Shown piece by piece: positions 1 through 8,349 of a DNA stretch of 64,000 nt. This DNA comes from Paracoccus sp. IB05 (lineage in GTDB: Bacteria; Pseudomonadota; Alphaproteobacteria; Rhodobacterales; Rhodobacteraceae). Each line of letters starts with the position of its first letter. The stretch's first letter is position 1. The translations under genes and the position numbers were made by a program. Below the pieces are notes generated by a model. That model saw nothing but the letters and a program-made list of their open reading frames with translations, made no database searches and had not been told where the DNA came from. The stretch is taken from the NCBI RefSeq assembly GCF_016405985.1, contig NZ_JAEFCF010000019.1, positions 29,473 to 93,472 of the forward strand. The letters run 5' to 3'.

Positions 1-445
1 GATCTGTCGCCGGTATGGAAACAATTGTCCTGTCGAAAATGGCCGCCGGCTCGCCTTGTGGGACTGGTTCTGGCCTGCGGATGAACACCTTTTTGCCGCA
101 ATCTGCCCCTTTTCCGCTTCACTCCGGGGCAAAGCAAAGCTAGATATTGATTGTCAGCTGCAAGACGTATGGGCCGTGGGGGCGGTCGTATGTTGGTGGT
201 GTGCCGCAAGGCACCAGAGTGGTGACGAGAGTGCTGCCGATACCGGTAATCCGGAATCCCGCTTTTGCGGGTAAGGTCTTTTGCAGGCCGGCATCCCCTC
301 ATCCCATCCACCTCCATTCGACGGGTTCGCTCGGTATTTCCGTGCGATTGTGCCCGTTGCAGGAGTTTACGACGACCATTTCGGGTCGTTTCTGGATGGG
401 ATTTGCGGCGACGGATTTCGTTGTCGGGATGTACGAGGATCTGAG
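1..445. other. Non-coding upstream region of the RTX/Hint gene
   Basis: No convincing gene was seen here. Short open frames exist but none has a good ribosome-binding site or a recognisable protein. The stretch just before base 446 carries GAGGA at 435-439, which fits the ribosome-binding site of the following gene. The rest presumably holds its promoter and leader, but no -35/-10 pair could be assigned with confidence. Confidence 0.5.
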
Positions 446-2899
446 ATGCCTGTTATCGCGCTTTACACCTTTGAAGAACCGACGACGCACCTCATCCGTG
501 ACGAAGCCCCTTCGCATGGCGAGCAGAATGGTGGCCTGACCGGCGGGGCGACCGTCAGCGGCGGCAACCTCAATCTGGACGGCCAGACCGGCTATGTGAA
601 ATTCGATCCTCACATGGATTTCCAGCTTTCGAGCGGCACCGTCGGCATCAGCTTTACCCCGACCGCCAGCCCGCTGAGCGACAATCAGACTGTTGTGTCG
701 CGCGACACCGCCGGCGATTACGAGGGCAGCTTCCGCATCGAGGTTACCCCGGATGGCGCGGTGATCGTGACCAGCGAAAGCGGTTCGGGCGACACTGTTT
801 ACACCACCGGCCCTGGGTTCTTTACGTCCGGCGACACCATCGACCTGACCTTCTCCTGGGATCAGGGCGGTGCCGGCGGCCAGCTCAATGTCACCAATAC
901 CACCACCGGCGGCGTCAGCTCGCAGCCGACTTCGCCTGATGTGACCCTGGTGATGGCCGATTACGGCCAGCCCTGGATCCTCGGCGGCGGCCAGGAAACC
1001 ACCACCGACCCGCTGAACCCCGATGTCACCAGCCATTTCGAAGGCACGGTCGGCCATTTCTGGGTCTCGGACAGCGTTGACAACCATCCGGTCGGTGAGC
1101 CGCCGGTTGCAAATCCCGACATCGCCGAGGTGGATGAGGATGGCGTGGTGGATATCGACGTCCTCGCCAATGACAGCGATCCCGAGGGCGGCGCCCTGAC
1201 CGTGACCAGCGCGAGTGCCGGCAATGGCACCGTTGAGATCGGCGACAATGGCGTGCTGACCTATCGTCCGAACCCCGATTTCAACGGCGAAGACACCATC
1301 ACCTATATGATCACCGATCCGGACGGGATGACCGCCTCGACCACGGTGACGGTGACGGTGCATCCGGTGAATGACGATCCGGTGGCGAATGACGACTTTG
1401 CCTCGACCACCGGCAGCACCCCGGTCGTGATCTATCCGCTGACCAATGACACCGATGTCGATGGCGACACCCTGTCACTGGTTGGGACGCCGACCTCGCC
1501 CAATGGCACGGTCGAGCTGCTGCCCGATGGTGGCATCCGCTTTACGCCGAACCCGGGCTTCACCGGCACCGCCGAGATCGGCTATGACATCTCGGACGGC
1601 AATGGCGGCACCGATACCGCGACGATCTTCGTCACCGTCAATCCCGGCACCGGCCGCGATGGCATCATCACCGGGACCGATGGCGATGATCTGATCGGAC
1701 CTGGCTATATCGATGCCGATGGGGATGAGGTCGATGCCGGTGACGCGATCATCCCGGGCGATGGCCCGGATGATGACCGTATCTATGCCGGCGCGGGCAA
1801 TGACACCGTGCTCGCGGGGGCAGGCAATGACACCGTTTACGGTGGCACCGGCGATGATCAGCTTTACGGCGGATCGGGCAATGACCTGCTCTATGGCGGC
1901 GAGGGCGACGATATCCTGTTCGGCGGCACCGGCGACGACACGCTTTATGGCGGGGCAGGTGACGACACTCTGTTTGGCGGTGCCGGCGCGGATCAGCTGT
2001 TCGGCGGCGAGGGGCATAATGTCATCTTCGGCGGCGCCGGAAATGACACAATCACCCTGAGCGGCGGCGGCGACACGGTTTTCGGTGGCGCAGATCGCGA
2101 CACGATCATTGTCGAGAACCAGGGCGCCGGGACCGGCAGCTATATTGACGGCGGCGAAGAGGGCGACGATTACGACACGCTCGACCTTTCGGGTGCCGGG
2201 CCGCTGCGCATCGATTATGACCCGGAGAATCCGGAAAATGGCCGCGTCCATTTCCTGGACCGTGACGGCAATGAGGTCGGCCATCTCGACTTCCGCAATA
2301 TCGAGAATGTCATCCCCTGCTTTACCCCCGGCACGCTGATCGCGACGCCGCGTGGTGAGGTGCCGGTCGAGGAGTTGCGCGCCGGTGACCGGGTGATCAC
2401 CCGCGACAATGGCATCCAGGAAATCCGCTGGATCGGTGAAAAGGCCCTGACCGGGCAGCAGCTGCGCGTCGAGAGCCATCTGCAGCCGGTTCTGGTCAAA
2501 GCGCACAGCCTCGGCAATGGCCTGCCCGAGCGTGACATGCTGGTCTCGCCGAACCACCGTCTGCTCGTCGCCAATGACCGCACCCAGCTTTACTTCGACG
2601 AGCATGAAGTGCTGGTCTCGGCCAAGCATCTTGTGGGCGCGAACGGCATCCATCAGATCGAGTCGATCGGTGTCAGCTATATTCACTTCATGTGTGACCG
2701 CCACGAGGTCGTGCTGTCGAACGGTGCCTGGACCGAAAGCTTCCAGCCCGGCGATTACACGCTGAAAGGCATGGGCAATGCGCAACGCAACGAGATCTTC
2801 GAACTCTTCCCGGATCTGAAGACCGAAGAAGGCCTCGGCAATTACCATGCTGCCCGCCGCACCTTGAAAAAGCATGAGGCGAAACTGCTCGCCCGCTGA
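446..2899 (+). CDS. RTX-type exoprotein with LamG-like, tandem cadherin-like and C-terminal Hint domains
   Basis: Predicted secreted calcium-binding protein of 817 residues. Start chosen at ATG 446 because GAGGA lies six bases upstream; the frame is open further upstream but unlike protein. In order: a LamG/concanavalin-like domain (about 1-215); two tandem cadherin/VCBS-like modules (about 220-405) rich in DxDG and NDD motifs; about ten GGxGxDxx nonapeptide repeats (about 445-555); and a Hint domain starting at Cys625 (CFTPGTLIATPRGEVPVEEL) and running to about 790. There is no N-terminal signal peptide, as expected for type I secretion. No ABC/MFP exporter genes lie nearby, so an exporter elsewhere is assumed. 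Hint domains can cleave their own N-terminal flank; whether this one does is inference. A GC hairpin and T-run follow at 2965. Confidence 0.85.
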   Translation: MPVIALYTFEEPTTHLIRDEAPSHGEQNGGLTGGATVSGGNLNLDGQTGYVKFDPHMDFQLSSGTVGISFTPTASPLSDNQTVVSRDTAGDYEGSFRIEVTPDGAVIVTSESGSGDTVYTTGPGFFTSGDTIDLTFSWDQGGAGGQLNVTNTTTGGVSSQPTSPDVTLVMADYGQPWILGGGQETTTDPLNPDVTSHFEGTVGHFWVSDSVDNHPVGEPPVANPDIAEVDEDGVVDIDVLANDSDPEGGALTVTSASAGNGTVEIGDNGVLTYRPNPDFNGEDTITYMITDPDGMTASTTVTVTVHPVNDDPVANDDFASTTGSTPVVIYPLTNDTDVDGDTLSLVGTPTSPNGTVELLPDGGIRFTPNPGFTGTAEIGYDISDGNGGTDTATIFVTVNPGTGRDGIITGTDGDDLIGPGYIDADGDEVDAGDAIIPGDGPDDDRIYAGAGNDTVLAGAGNDTVYGGTGDDQLYGGSGNDLLYGGEGDDILFGGTGDDTLYGGAGDDTLFGGAGADQLFGGEGHNVIFGGAGNDTITLSGGGDTVFGGADRDTIIVENQGAGTGSYIDGGEEGDDYDTLDLSGAGPLRIDYDPENPENGRVHFLDRDGNEVGHLDFRNIENVIPCFTPGTLIATPRGEVPVEELRAGDRVITRDNGIQEIRWIGEKALTGQQLRVESHLQPVLVKAHSLGNGLPERDMLVSPNHRLLVANDRTQLYFDEHEVLVSAKHLVGANGIHQIESIGVSYIHFMCDRHEVVLSNGAWTESFQPGDYTLKGMGNAQRNEIFELFPDLKTEEGLGNYHAARRTLKKHEAKLLAR

Positions 2900-2964
2900 G
2901 CCCTGAAGGCCCGGCACCACGGTTTATGCAGCGACTCCGGCGGATCAATCCGCTGGACGAGAGG

Positions 2965-2994
2965 AAAAGGGCTCCGCTTGCGGGGCCCTTTTTC
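2965..2994 (+). terminator. Rho-independent terminator after the RTX/Hint gene
   Basis: A stem AAAAGGGCTCCGC pairs with GCGGGGCCCTTTT across a three-base loop with one mismatch. A T-rich run follows. It lies 65 bases after the stop codon. Confidence 0.85.
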
Positions 2995-3060
2995 TTTTGC
3001 GCAGCAGATTTTCGGGGGCGGGGGCTTCAGACAGGGGCCGCCGATCCGGAAGCCGCAATG

Positions 3061-3087
3061 AAAAAGAGGGGCCGGAAATCCGGCCCC
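3061..3087 (-). terminator. Rho-independent terminator for the DUF1127 gene
   Basis: GGGGCCGG pairs with CCGGCCCC across four bases. Read on the minus strand it is followed by TCTTTTT. It sits 58 bases beyond the stop of the minus-strand DUF1127 gene. Confidence 0.8.
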
Positions 3088-3145
3088 AGTCTCAGGGGTT
3101 CAATTAGGGGAGGGAGGCGATTTCGCGGCGCTTTTGCGCCCGCGA

Positions 3146-3373
3146 TCACGCGCGCCAGAACGGCTTTGCGACTTCGCTGTCGCGTGTCACCGGGGCCATG
3201 CCGATATCGCGCAGCAGGTGATCATCCAGCCGGGCCAGCGACAGGCGTGTGCGCTTTCGGCTCTGCCACCGCGCCAGACCTCGGCCAATTGTGACCAGCA
3301 GGCGCGATACCGGCGGCAACCGGTCAAGCCGCGACAAAGGCGCAGGGCGGGAGGGGGCGGATTGCCAGGTCAT
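3146..3373 (-). CDS. DUF1127 domain-containing protein
   Basis: Small basic protein of 75 residues. The C-terminal half (ARLDDHLLRDIGMAPVTRDS) matches the DUF1127/YjiS-like motif L-x-D-x-x-L-x-D-I-G. Longer alphaproteobacterial members have been linked to phosphate, carbon and RNA metabolism; the role of this one is unknown. It is divergent from the MocR-type regulator at 3461, and their shared 87-base gap holds a TTGTA/TACAA inverted repeat, so co-regulation is likely but inferred. Start ATG 3373 has AAGG about nine bases upstream. The gene has its own terminator. Confidence 0.8.
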   Translation of the reverse strand: MTWQSAPSRPAPLSRLDRLPPVSRLLVTIGRGLARWQSRKRTRLSLARLDDHLLRDIGMAPVTRDSEVAKPFWRA

Positions 3374-3385
3374 TTCTGTTATGCC

Positions 3386-3414
3386 TTGTATTGGTACAAT
3401 CTGGCTGATATGCT
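3386..3414 (+). promoter_or_regulatory. Promoter and probable operator between DUF1127 gene and mocR-type gene
   Basis: TTGTAT (3386-3391) and TATGCT (3409-3414) are spaced by exactly 17 bases and read toward the MocR-type gene. The -35 hexamer is embedded in the perfect inverted repeat TTGTA-TTGG-TACAA (3386-3399), so a bound regulator would block RNA polymerase. The promoter call comes from consensus matching; autoregulation is inference from the usual behaviour of MocR and GntR regulators. Confidence 0.55.
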
Positions 3415-3460
3415 ACAAAAAGAAATACAATAGCCAAATATCAATCACCAGAGCTACATT

Positions 3461-4861
3461 GTGCCGGATACAAGATGGTCTCCTGATCTCAGCGCCTGGG
3501 CTGGCCCGAAATATCTCGGCCTCAGCCGCGCGCTTCGCGATGCAATCCGTGCGGGCGATCTGCCGCCGGGCACACAATTGCCCACGGTTCGCGATCTGGC
3601 CTGGCGCCTGTCTCTGACGCCGGGCACCGTGGCGCGGGCCTATCAGATCTCGACGCAAGAGGGGCTTTTGGAGGCCACGGTTGGCCGCGGCACCTTTGTT
3701 GCCTCCAGTCAGCCGCGGCTCGGGCCGACACAGCCGCTTTACACCGAACGTCTGCCGATGCGGGTCGGCGCCATCGATATGCGGCCGCCGCAGGTGCCCG
3801 AGGTCGGCCAGGCCGAGGCCTTCCAGGAGGCGCTGACCACCATGGCCGCCGGCACCGCGCGCGGCTGGACCGATTACACCAGCCAGTCGGGGGAATATGC
3901 CCTTCGGACCGAGGTCCTGCGCTGGATGGGGGACCGGATCCTTGGCCCGGCGACGGCGGATGACATCATGCTGACCCATGGCGGGCAGAATGCGGTCGGG
4001 CTGATCTTCGATTGTTGCCTGCGGGGCGACCGGCCGGTGGTGGTTCTGGAAGAACTCGCCTATCCGGGCTTCCGTTATGCCGCGCGCTCGGCCCGTGCCG
4101 ATGTTGTGGCGGTCGAGATCGACGAATATGGCGTCATCCCCGAGGCGCTGGAGGCGGTCTGCCGCCGGCACGGACCGCAGGTGCTGTGCCTGACGTCTGA
4201 GGCGCAAAATCCGACGACCGGCAGGATGCCGGTGGAGCGGCGGATGCAGATTGCGCGCATCGCTCGCGATTATGATCTGCAAGTGCTTGAAGATGATTGC
4301 TATTCCGTTGCAGAAAGCGATCTTCCCACCCTGCGGGCCCTGGCGCCGGAACGGGTCTGGCTGGTCGGCAGCATCTCGAAAACCGTCTCGGCAGCGATGC
4401 GCTTTGGCTTTGTGATCTGCCCGGCGGGGATGGGCGAGGCGGGGCGGCTGTCGGCCCAATACGGCTTTTTCGCCCTGGCGCGGCCGGTTTCGGATCTGAT
4501 GCTGCATCTGTTTCGCTCGGGCGCTGCCGAAGAGATCCGGGCGAAGGTCCAGGCCGAGTTTGCCCATCGCATCCAGGTCGCCGTCAACCGGCTGGGCGGC
4601 TATGATCTTTCCTGGCAGCCCGGCGTGCCCTTTGTCTGGCTGAACCTGCCGCAGGGCTGGCGCGCCTCGTCCTTTTCGCGCATGGCGGAATCCGAGGGCG
4701 TCATGGTGCGCTCGGCGGATGAATATGCGCTGGTGGGCGGGCGGGCGCCACATGCGATCCGCCTTGCTATCCCGGGCGCCTTGCCGCTTTGCGATTTCGA
4801 GCTGGGCCTTGACCGGCTGGCGGCTTTGCTGGCCAATCCGCCCTCGGCACTCGCAGTCTGA
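3461..4861 (+). CDS. MocR/PdxR-type transcriptional regulator (GntR winged helix fused to class I aminotransferase)
   Basis: 466 residues, the normal MocR length. Residues about 10-80 form a GntR winged helix (LSRALRDAIRAGDLPPGTQL and TVRDLAWRLSLTPGTVARAY). About 120-460 is a fold-type I aminotransferase-like domain with the PLP lysine at Lys307 in VGSISKTVSAAMRFGF. Members usually sense PLP or an amine rather than catalysing transamination. The ligand here is unknown; neighbours are a DUF1127 gene and a polyamine-type ABC transporter, so control of amine uptake is possible but unproven. Start is GTG 3461. A 14-bp tandem repeat crosses the stop codon. Confidence 0.85.
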   Translation: MPDTRWSPDLSAWAGPKYLGLSRALRDAIRAGDLPPGTQLPTVRDLAWRLSLTPGTVARAYQISTQEGLLEATVGRGTFVASSQPRLGPTQPLYTERLPMRVGAIDMRPPQVPEVGQAEAFQEALTTMAAGTARGWTDYTSQSGEYALRTEVLRWMGDRILGPATADDIMLTHGGQNAVGLIFDCCLRGDRPVVVLEELAYPGFRYAARSARADVVAVEIDEYGVIPEALEAVCRRHGPQVLCLTSEAQNPTTGRMPVERRMQIARIARDYDLQVLEDDCYSVAESDLPTLRALAPERVWLVGSISKTVSAAMRFGFVICPAGMGEAGRLSAQYGFFALARPVSDLMLHLFRSGAAEEIRAKVQAEFAHRIQVAVNRLGGYDLSWQPGVPFVWLNLPQGWRASSFSRMAESEGVMVRSADEYALVGGRAPHAIRLAIPGALPLCDFELGLDRLAALLANPPSALAV

Positions 4862-4894
4862 AGCGGGCAGTCTGAAACGGCTGGTCTGAAATGC
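4853..4894 (+). repeat. Three 14-bp tandem copies across the mocR-type stop codon
   Basis: The units GCAGTCTGAAGCGG, GCAGTCTGAAACGG and CTGGTCTGAAATGC are adjacent. The TGA stop at 4859-4861 lies within the first copy. Because 14 is not a multiple of three, changing the copy number would alter the reading frame after the stop but not the protein. Confidence 0.8.
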
Positions 4895-4995
4895 ATCGCC
4901 TGGCGCGCACAAGTGTTGCTCTGCGGACTCGGATCGTGATTTCGGGGGGTTACAGGCGGCTCTTCATGTTGACGGCGCGGGCCTGACATTGTCCC

Positions 4996-5286
4996 ATGCT
5001 GAAAAGAGCAGCAAAAATGAGATCTCGAATGGGACAGCAGGCCATTTTCCACGCCCCGCGCGGGTGTTCCGATTTCCTGGGCTGGCGCCGTCGCGGCGAT
5101 GCGGTTGAGGTGGTTTACGATGACGGTGCAGCCCGTCACATGATCTGGCGCGTCGAGGCGGGCGAGGGCTTTGAAGAGCAGCTTTCCGATGCGCTTCAGG
5201 TCGCGGTGGAACAGCCGCGTATCGTGCTCGCCCTTTATGCCGAGCTGAATAAACGCGCCATAGCCGTAGAAATGATCAGAGGCTGA
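4996..5286 (+). CDS. Small protein of unknown function
   Basis: Not recognised. 96 residues, basic N terminus, then a mixed alpha/beta pattern (FLGWRRRGDAVEVVYDDGAA) and an acidic helix; no signal peptide, membrane segment or metal motif. A strong GC hairpin with a T-run follows ten bases after the stop, which supports it being a transcribed unit. In-frame ATGs at 5017 and 5029 are alternative starts, since none has a strong Shine-Dalgarno. It lies between the MocR-type gene and the ABC transporter operon. Confidence 0.5.
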   Translation: MLKRAAKMRSRMGQQAIFHAPRGCSDFLGWRRRGDAVEVVYDDGAARHMIWRVEAGEGFEEQLSDALQVAVEQPRIVLALYAELNKRAIAVEMIRG

Positions 5287-5291
5287 CCAGA

Positions 5292-5327
5292 GCGCCGCCG
5301 CCCAGCCGGGCGGCGCAACTTTTTTTG
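5292..5327 (+). terminator. Rho-independent terminator
   Basis: GCGCCGCC pairs with GGCGGCGC around a nine-base loop. It is followed by AACTTTTTTT. It separates the small gene at 4996 from the ABC transporter operon. Confidence 0.85.
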
Positions 5328-5434
5328 GCAGCTTCCCTTGCCTTCGCATCTGCAGGCTTGCATGAAAGCCAGAGCGGCGTCAGTATTTTGATCAAACAGA
5401 CGTCGGCAGGAATCCGGCAAATCCGGGGGTAAAG

Positions 5435-6301
5435 GTGCAATCAAAATCCTCTGAGGCACGCACGGGCTGGCTGCTGATTGCGCCCCCGGCACTGGTGACG
5501 TTTCTCTTGCTTGCGGCACCGCTGGCAACCGTTCTGGTCTATTCGGTGCTGACCGGCTCGCGCGGCGCGGTCAGCCTGCCGCTCACCGGCGAAAATTATC
5601 TCCAGGTGCTGACACGGCCGCAATATCACATCGTGATGCTGCGCTCGCTGAATGTCTCGGTGCTGGTGACGCTGGCCACGGTGCTGCTGGCCTATCCGAT
5701 CGCCTATTTCGTCAGCTTCCATGTGCAGCCGTCGAAAAAGTCGCTCTGGCTCTTTCTGATCACCATTCCGTTCTGGACCAGCTATATCATTCGCGTCGCA
5801 CTCTGGCGCACCATTCTGGGCTATGACGGCATCGTCGACAGCTCGCTGATGGGGCTGGGGATCATGGATACGCAGCTCAATGTGCTGCAATATGGCGTGA
5901 CCTCGATCATCATCACACTGGCCCATGCCTATGCGCCTTTCGCGGTGCTGCCGATCTTTGTGAGCCTGGAAAAGGTTGACCGTTCGCTGCTGGAGGCCGG
6001 CCAGGATCTGGGCGAAAGCAAATGGCGCACCTTCCTGCGCGTCACCCTGCCTTTGTCGATGCCGGGCGTGATCGCGGCGGTGCTGATCGTCTTTATCCCG
6101 ACCGCCGGCGACTATGTGACGCCCGAGCTGATCGGGGCGGGCAAAGTGCCGATGGTGTCGAATTTCGTGGAAACACAGCTGCTTAAATCGCGAAACTTTG
6201 CAATGGGTTCGGCGCTGGCGGCGAGTGCGATGATTGCGGTGGCGATTATCAGCGTGGGCTTCCTGCTGTTGAACAAGCGCTTTATCGGAGGCCGGAAATG
6301 A
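5435..6301 (+). CDS. ABC transporter permease, spermidine/putrescine type (PotB-like)
   Basis: 288-residue inner-membrane permease with six predicted membrane helices. The EAA loop that contacts the ATPase is visible as EAGQDLGESKWRTFLRVTLP. The sequence resembles PotB of the polyamine/opine/2-aminoethylphosphonate class. The start is a GTG, with GGGG a few bases before it. Its stop overlaps the next permease by four bases (ATGA), and the third gene encodes the ATPase, giving a compact operon. No substrate-binding protein gene lies on either side, so the substrate cannot be fixed and the binding protein must be encoded elsewhere or shared. Confidence 0.85.
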   Translation: MQSKSSEARTGWLLIAPPALVTFLLLAAPLATVLVYSVLTGSRGAVSLPLTGENYLQVLTRPQYHIVMLRSLNVSVLVTLATVLLAYPIAYFVSFHVQPSKKSLWLFLITIPFWTSYIIRVALWRTILGYDGIVDSSLMGLGIMDTQLNVLQYGVTSIIITLAHAYAPFAVLPIFVSLEKVDRSLLEAGQDLGESKWRTFLRVTLPLSMPGVIAAVLIVFIPTAGDYVTPELIGAGKVPMVSNFVETQLLKSRNFAMGSALAASAMIAVAIISVGFLLLNKRFIGGRK

Positions 6302-7107
6302 CCAAAGCCCCCGGCCTTAAGATCTATGCGATCCTCTATCTGGCGTTCCTTTACGGCCCGATCCTCGTGCTGCCGCTCTTTGCCTTCAACAATGCAGCGG
6401 TGGTGTCTTTCCCGCTTTCAGGATTCACCACCAAGTGGTTTTCCGAGATGTGGGCCGATCCGAACCTGTGGAAGGCGCTGAAGAACAGCCTGATCATTGC
6501 GCTCTCAGTCGCCACGCTGTCGACCATTCTGGGGCTCTTCGCGGCGCGGTCTTCGGTGCGCTATCAATGGCCGCTCAAGGCGCCGGTGATGGGCTTTATC
6601 ATGCTGCCGCTGGTCTTGCCCGAGATGATCGTCGCGATGTCCTTGCTGATCGTGCTGATGGCGATTGGCATTCCTTTGTCGATCTTCACGGTGATCCTTG
6701 GCCATCTGCTGATCTGCACGCCGTTTTCCGTGGCGCTGCTGACTTCGGCCTTCCAGTCACTGGACCGCTCGCTGGAAGAGGCGGCGCTGGATCTGGGCGA
6801 GACCCCGGCCTCGACCTTCCGGCTGATCATCCTGCCTTTGGTGATGCCGGGGATCCTGTCTTCCTTCCTGATCACCTTCACCATCTCGATCGACGAATTC
6901 ATTGTCGCGAACTTTCTCGGCTCGGGCCAGCCGATCCTGTCGGTCTATATCTTCGGCCAGTTCCGGTTCCCCGCGAAAGTGCCCTCGATGCTGGCTCTGG
7001 GGACGATCCTTGTCGGGCTTTCCATCTGTCTTCTCGCAATCGCTGAATATTTCCGTCGCCGCGGCATCGCCAGGACCGGTGGCAAGGATTCCGGAGGCTT
7101 CCTGTAA
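6298..7107 (+). CDS. ABC transporter permease, spermidine/putrescine type (PotC-like)
   Basis: 269 residues, about six membrane helices, with the EAA motif EEAALDLGETPASTFRLIIL near residue 165. It pairs with the PotB-like protein to form the transmembrane channel. It starts inside the upstream stop (ATGA), and its last base is the first of the downstream ATPase gene, so translation of the three genes is probably coupled. The family is clear; the transported compound is not, as no binding protein is present. Confidence 0.85.
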   Translation: MTKAPGLKIYAILYLAFLYGPILVLPLFAFNNAAVVSFPLSGFTTKWFSEMWADPNLWKALKNSLIIALSVATLSTILGLFAARSSVRYQWPLKAPVMGFIMLPLVLPEMIVAMSLLIVLMAIGIPLSIFTVILGHLLICTPFSVALLTSAFQSLDRSLEEAALDLGETPASTFRLIILPLVMPGILSSFLITFTISIDEFIVANFLGSGQPILSVYIFGQFRFPAKVPSMLALGTILVGLSICLLAIAEYFRRRGIARTGGKDSGGFL

Positions 7108-8207
7108 TGAGCGCTGATAAACGCCCGACCATGATCGAGTTTCGGGATATCCAGAAATACTACGGCGATTACCACGCATTGCGGGGCATCAACGGGACGA
7201 TCCGGGCGGGCGAGTTCTTCTCGCTGCTCGGGCCATCGGGCTGCGGTAAGACCACGCTCCTGCGCACGATTGCCGGGTTTGAGGGCATCGATTCCGGCGC
7301 CGTGCTGATCGACGGCAAGGATATGAGCTCGGTTCCCGCGAACCTGCGGCCGACCAATATGGTGTTCCAGAGCTACGCGATCTTCCCGCATATGTCGGTG
7401 GCGGAAAACGTGGCCTTCGGGTTGCGCCGCGATCCGCGCAGCAAGGCCGAAAAGGCGGCTGCCGTGGAAGAGGCGCTCGAGATGGTCGGCCTCAAAGGCT
7501 ATGGTGGTCGCGCGGCCCATGCGCTGTCTGGCGGTCAGCGGCAGCGGGTCGCGCTGGCGCGGGCGCTGATCCTGAAGCCGAAGGTTCTGCTGCTCGACGA
7601 GCCGCTTTCCGCGCTCGACAAGAAGATGCGCGAACATATGCAGGTCGAACTGATCAAGCTGCAGCGCCAGGTCGGGATCACCTTCATTCTGGTGACACAT
7701 GACCAGGAAGAGGCGCTGGTGATGTCCGATCGCATCGCGGTGATGTTCGAGGGTCAGATTGCGCAGCTCGCCGATCCGGAAACCCTCTACCGCCGCCCGA
7801 ACAGCCGCAAGGTCGCGGATTTCATCGGTACGATGAATTTCATCCCCTGTGAGATCCTCTCGGAACAGGGCGGCCGGTTCGAGGTCGAGGCCAAAGGCCT
7901 CGGCCGCGTGATGCTTGAAGCCGATCAGGCGCCGGCGCCGACCGGCGAGGGCAGCCCGGTTGTGGGGCTGCGCCCCGAGACGCTGACCATGCTCTACCCG
8001 GGGCAAACGGCGGATGATCGGTCGGTCAAAGGAAAGATCGACGAGGTGATCTATTTCGGCGATATGACCTATTACGATGTGTTCATTGGTGAGACCGATG
8101 TCGAGGTGCGTCTGTCGATGCGCAACACGCCTGGCCGTCCGGTTCTGGATGTGGGGACCGAAGTCGAGCTCGCCTGGTCGCCCTCGGCGCTTGTGCTCTT
8201 CCGCTGA
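7107..8207 (+). CDS. ABC transporter ATP-binding protein (PotA-like)
   Basis: 366 residues. Walker A GPSGCGKTT at 42-50, ABC signature LSGGQ at 140-144, Walker B VLLLDEP near 160-166, H-loop THD near 196, and a C-terminal TOBE-like domain (about 280-366), as in PotA/UgpC importers. It energises the two upstream permeases. The stop codon is followed four bases later by a GC hairpin (8212-8233) and then the first arm of the repeat at 8212-8336, which probably ends the transcript. The convergent neighbour is a TetR gene. Confidence 0.88.
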   Translation: MSADKRPTMIEFRDIQKYYGDYHALRGINGTIRAGEFFSLLGPSGCGKTTLLRTIAGFEGIDSGAVLIDGKDMSSVPANLRPTNMVFQSYAIFPHMSVAENVAFGLRRDPRSKAEKAAAVEEALEMVGLKGYGGRAAHALSGGQRQRVALARALILKPKVLLLDEPLSALDKKMREHMQVELIKLQRQVGITFILVTHDQEEALVMSDRIAVMFEGQIAQLADPETLYRRPNSRKVADFIGTMNFIPCEILSEQGGRFEVEAKGLGRVMLEADQAPAPTGEGSPVVGLRPETLTMLYPGQTADDRSVKGKIDEVIYFGDMTYYDVFIGETDVEVRLSMRNTPGRPVLDVGTEVELAWSPSALVLFR

Positions 8208-8211
8208 TCGG

Positions 8212-8336
8212 TTCCCCCGCTTGCGCGGGGGAAGGCCTCCGGCGGGGATATTTAAGAGACAGAAAATGGGAGCAATTATTTTCTGTCTCTAAATATCCCG
8301 GGGTGTGAGGCGAAGCCTCGAGGGGCAGGGCCCCTC
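8212..8336. repeat. 3'-flank repeat, convergent pair (copy 1)
   Basis: Two arms face each other between convergent stop codons. Plus arm: hairpin TTCCCCCGC/GCGGGGGAA (8212-8233), then GGGATATTT and AAGAGACAGAAAAT to 8267. Minus arm: hairpin 8320-8336 (GAGGGGC/GCCCCTC), hairpin 8307-8319 (GAGGC/GCCTC), then CCCGGGATATTT and AGAGACAGAAAAT, ending at 8278. The AT-rich cores are 22-23 bases each and almost perfectly complementary, so the whole region could also fold as one long hairpin. It probably acts as a two-way terminator; that is inference. Confidence 0.8.
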
Positions 8337-8349
8337 TTCCCGGCTGGCC

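Noticed and set aside
1475..2920. 481-codon open frame opposite the RTX gene
   Set aside because: Caused by the repeated RTX codons; no ribosome-binding site or domain.
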